Origin: Auanema rhodensis
Taxonomy: Eukaryota; Nematoda; Chromadorea; Rhabditida; Rhabditidae
Reading direction: 5' to 3'
Assembly: GCA_964057225.1 (NCBI GenBank)
Contig: OZ059898.1
Location: forward strand, 6,262,001 to 6,326,000
DNA: 64,000 bases
This document shows positions 62,701 to 64,000 of the stretch, one piece after another. Within the stretch, counting starts at the first letter, position 1. The number at the start of each line of letters is the position of its first letter. A model generated the notes under the pieces. That model was not told the DNA's origin. It searched no databases and worked only from the letters and a program-made list of their open reading frames with translations. Made by a program: the position numbers and the translations under genes.

Positions 62701-64000
62701 CATCAACTACTCCAGGTTCTGAATCTAATATTCCAACATCTACCGGAGCTTCAGTAACCCCTGGAGATGAAAGCCCTGTCTCAACTTCAACTGGAGCATC
62801 AACTACTCCAGGTTCTGAATCTAATATTCCAACATCTACTGGAGCTTCAGTAACTCCTGGAGATGAAAGTACTGTCTCAACTTCAACTGTAACTTCAACC
62901 AAGTCTGTTGTTGAAGCCTCGACTCCAACTTCTACTAGAGGTTCCGGAGAAGAGCTAACTACCGTAATGGAGGATAAGATGGGTTTGGAGATTATGAATC
63001 CACGAGGAACACAGGTGACATTCTCATCAAAACCGACATTCTCTGGTGATGTAGCATCCACTTCTTCTCCAACCGGAGTACAAACTACTGGAGATGCTGG
63101 AATCAGCTCATCATCACCACCTAGAGGTTCAACAGCTCCTGGTGATGTAGCATCTACTTCTTCTCCAACTGGAGTACAAACTACTGGAGATGCTGGAATC
63201 AGCTCATCATCACCACCTAGAGGTTCAACAGCTCCTGGTGATGTAGCATCCACTTCTTCTCCATCTGGAGTACAAACTACTGGAGATGCTGGAATCAGCT
63301 CATCATCACCACCTAGAGGTTCAACAGCTCCTGGTGATGTAGCATCCACTTCTTCTCCATCTGGAGTACAAACTACTGGAGATGCTGGAATCAGCTCATC
63401 ATCACCACCTAGAGGTTCAACAGCTCCTGGTGATGTAGCATCCACTTCTTCTCCAACCGGAGTACAAACTACTGGAGATGCTGGAATCAGCTCATCATCA
63501 CCACCTAGAGGTTCAACAGCTCCTGGTGATGTAGCATCCACTTCTTCTCCAACCGGAGTACAAACTACTGGAGATGCTGGAATCAGCTCATCATCACCAC
63601 CTAGAGGTTCAACAGCTCCTGGTGATGTAGCATCCACTTCTTCTCCAACCGGAGTACAAACTACTGGAGATGCTGGAATCAGCTCATCATTACCTAGAGG
63701 TTCAACAGCTCCTGGTGATGTAGCATCCACTTCTTCTCCATCTGGAGTACAAACTACTGGAGTTGCTGGAATCAGCTCATCATCATCACCTAGAGGTTCA
63801 ACAGCTCCTGGTGATGTAGCGTCCACTTCTTCTCCAACTGGAGTACAAACTACTGGAGATGCTGGAATCAGCTCATCATCACCACCTAGAGGTTCAACAG
63901 CTCCTGGTGATGTAGCATCCACTTCTTCTCCATCCGGAGTACAAACTACTGGAGATGCTGGAATCAGCTCATCATTACCTAGAGGTTCAACAGCTCCTGG
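38769..64000 (+). CDS. Giant EGF/mucin extracellular matrix protein, fibrillin-related (3' end beyond window)
   Basis: Exons: 38769-38932, 38981-39087, 40216-40326, 40396-40512, 42010-42393, 42442-42558, 42604-42834, 42882-43301, 43352-43468, 43516-43640, 43694-43960, 44005-48286, 48332-48613, 48659-48907, 48956-49099, 49151-49285, 49392-49547, 49618-49731, 49781-57364, 57454-64000. All phases agree and the frame is open to the edge, over 7,200 codons. A hydrophobic signal ([19 protein letters not shown]) precedes a unique Cys-containing segment, EGF block 1 (residues about 91-589), a Ser/Thr region with a 21-residue array, EGF block 2 (about 1937-2507), then the second and third mucin-like regions. 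Many EGF units have the calcium form (DIDEC/DVNEC) and sit between phase-1 introns. The layout suggests an apical extracellular matrix protein that resists mechanical strain, like nematode FBN-1. The ZP/membrane end that would settle this is not in the window. MUA-3 and MUP-4 are less likely, as no LDLa or VWA module is seen. Confidence 0.88.
39088..40215 (+). other. Intron 2 of the giant gene
   Basis: 1.1 kb, AT-rich, one of two long introns near the 5' end of the gene. No coding sequence recognised; a place where 5' enhancers could lie. Confidence 0.7.
40513..42009 (+). other. Intron 4 of the giant gene
   Basis: 1.5 kb, AT-rich. It contains a 16-bp perfect hairpin at 41603-41637. Nothing coding seen. 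Confidence 0.7.
41603..41637. repeat. 16-bp perfect inverted repeat
   Basis: Alternating AT ending in TTGTT, a three-base AAG loop, then the exact complement. It lies within intron 4 of the giant gene. Confidence 0.8.
45630..47203 (+). repeat. Coding tandem array, 63-bp unit (21 residues), about 25 copies
   Basis: The unit reads roughly [15 protein letters not shown] followed by STTTSG, with alternatives such as NAPEP, TKAES, TEAQS and TSTSG. Near-identical higher-order blocks (for example 45693-45944 and 45945-46196) show expansion in groups of four units. Dense Ser/Thr with Pro is typical of O-glycosylated mucin domains. It lies in exon 12 between EGF blocks 1 and 2. Confidence 0.93.
47655..49731 (+). 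other. EGF block 2 (about 13 modules)
   Basis: Starts [20 protein letters not shown] and includes calcium-type modules opening DVDEC, DINEC, DINEC, DIDEC, DINEC, DVNEC and DIDEC, mixed with variant modules ([41 protein letters not shown]). From 48286 on it is cut by phase-1 introns at module edges, the usual sign of exon shuffling. Confidence 0.85.
50615..53850 (+). repeat. Coding tandem array, 75-bp unit (25 residues), about 43 copies
   Basis: The unit reads [17 protein letters not shown] followed by VTTSSPGA; variants are confined to a few positions ([27 protein letters not shown]). Units are very similar at DNA level, consistent with recent expansion or ongoing homogenisation. It lies inside exon 19. 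Confidence 0.95.
53842..54317 (+). repeat. Duplicated spacer, copy A
   Basis: 476 bases that by eye are identical to 62181-62656. They encode a non-repetitive spacer with [35 protein letters not shown] and [14 protein letters not shown], and link the 25-residue array to the 32-residue array. Confidence 0.95.
54310..56862 (+). repeat. Coding tandem array, 96-bp unit (32 residues), about 27 copies
   Basis: The unit reads [20 protein letters not shown] followed by [12 protein letters not shown]. Variants such as [20 protein letters not shown] and [13 protein letters not shown] recur in blocks, and a stretch near 54440-54800 is nearly repeated at 56150-56500, showing higher-order duplication. 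It lies inside exon 19. Confidence 0.93.
59046..62190 (+). repeat. Coding tandem array, 75-bp unit, second array, about 42 copies
   Basis: Same 25-residue family as 50615-53850 but in exon 20 and more diverse: [32 protein letters not shown], and degenerate units such as [17 protein letters not shown]. Many units use [11 protein letters not shown]. Confidence 0.93.
62181..62656 (+). repeat. Duplicated spacer, copy B
   Basis: Matches 53842-54317 at an offset of 8,339 bases. Just beyond the match copy B lacks one TTC codon, then both continue with nearly the same sequence into the 32-residue repeat. Confidence 0.95.
62657..62900 (+). repeat. Short 96-bp-unit array, second copy
   Basis: About two to three units of the 32-residue repeat seen at 54310-56862 ([19 protein letters not shown]). 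It follows the duplicated spacer as in the first block but is not expanded. Confidence 0.85.
63045..64000 (+). repeat. Coding tandem array, 96-bp unit (third repeat family), at least 10 copies
   Basis: The unit reads [20 protein letters not shown] followed by [12 protein letters not shown]; three copies are one or two codons shorter ([14 protein letters not shown]). It is unrelated in sequence to the other families. The array runs into the window edge. Confidence 0.93.

Noticed and set aside
62225-63922. 565-codon minus-strand open frame
   Set aside because: Antisense of the duplicated spacer and the third repeat family; the sense frame runs straight through from exon 20.

Overview
This is an AT-rich stretch of a nematode nuclear genome. 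The evidence is short introns (mostly 45-70 bases) with GT...AG ends, 3' splice sites such as tttcag, ttttag and ttatag immediately before several start codons (as expected for spliced-leader trans-splicing), and nematode-type gene families: TWK potassium channel, F-box, C-type lectin, p24, and an EGF/mucin cuticle-type matrix protein. The 3' splice sites are less uniform than the strict TTTTCAG of Caenorhabditis elegans, so I do not name a genus. No rRNA, tRNA, CRISPR array, IS element or intact transposon was seen.

Layout. 1-513 (-): 5' end of a probable Patched-related membrane protein, cut by the window edge. 877-2405 (-): an eight-exon secreted protein of unknown family. 4435-6098 (+): a nine-exon F-box gene, with a small inverted, decayed fragment of one of its exons at 6854-6906. 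7277-12974 (+): a TWK two-pore potassium channel, whose two upstream exons (7277-7694) look like an alternative N-terminus. 13692-17337 (-): an eight-exon nuclear protein with a FAR1/ZSWIM-like C-C-C-H-H domain, tail to tail with the channel. 17338-28314: an 11-kb stretch without a convincing gene, but with several GC-richer islands. 28315-29802 (+): secreted coiled-coil C-type lectin. 30223-31071 (+): a complete p24/TMED2 (SEL-9-like) cargo receptor. 31072-38768: a second long gene-poor stretch.

The right 25 kb (38769 to beyond 64000, +) is one enormous gene read here as 20 exons and more than 7,200 codons without reaching a stop. It encodes a signal peptide, about 24 EGF-like modules in two blocks, and three Ser/Thr-rich mucin-like regions built of tandem repeats of 21, 25 and 32 residues. 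Two exons are giant (7.6 kb, and at least 6.5 kb). It is most like a fibrillin-related apical matrix protein (FBN-1 type), but no ZP or transmembrane end lies in the window, so the name is tentative.

The strongest unusual signals are in this gene. A 476-bp block is repeated without visible difference 8,339 bp apart, and the order 25-residue array, unique spacer, 32-residue array occurs twice. A short GLEI-type motif recurs through otherwise unstructured mucin sequence, and several acidic-SG motifs look like glycosaminoglycan attachment sites. Very long antisense open frames over these arrays are by-products of the repeats. Two same-strand pairs (secreted protein to Patched-like; lectin to TMED2) are close enough to be possible operons.
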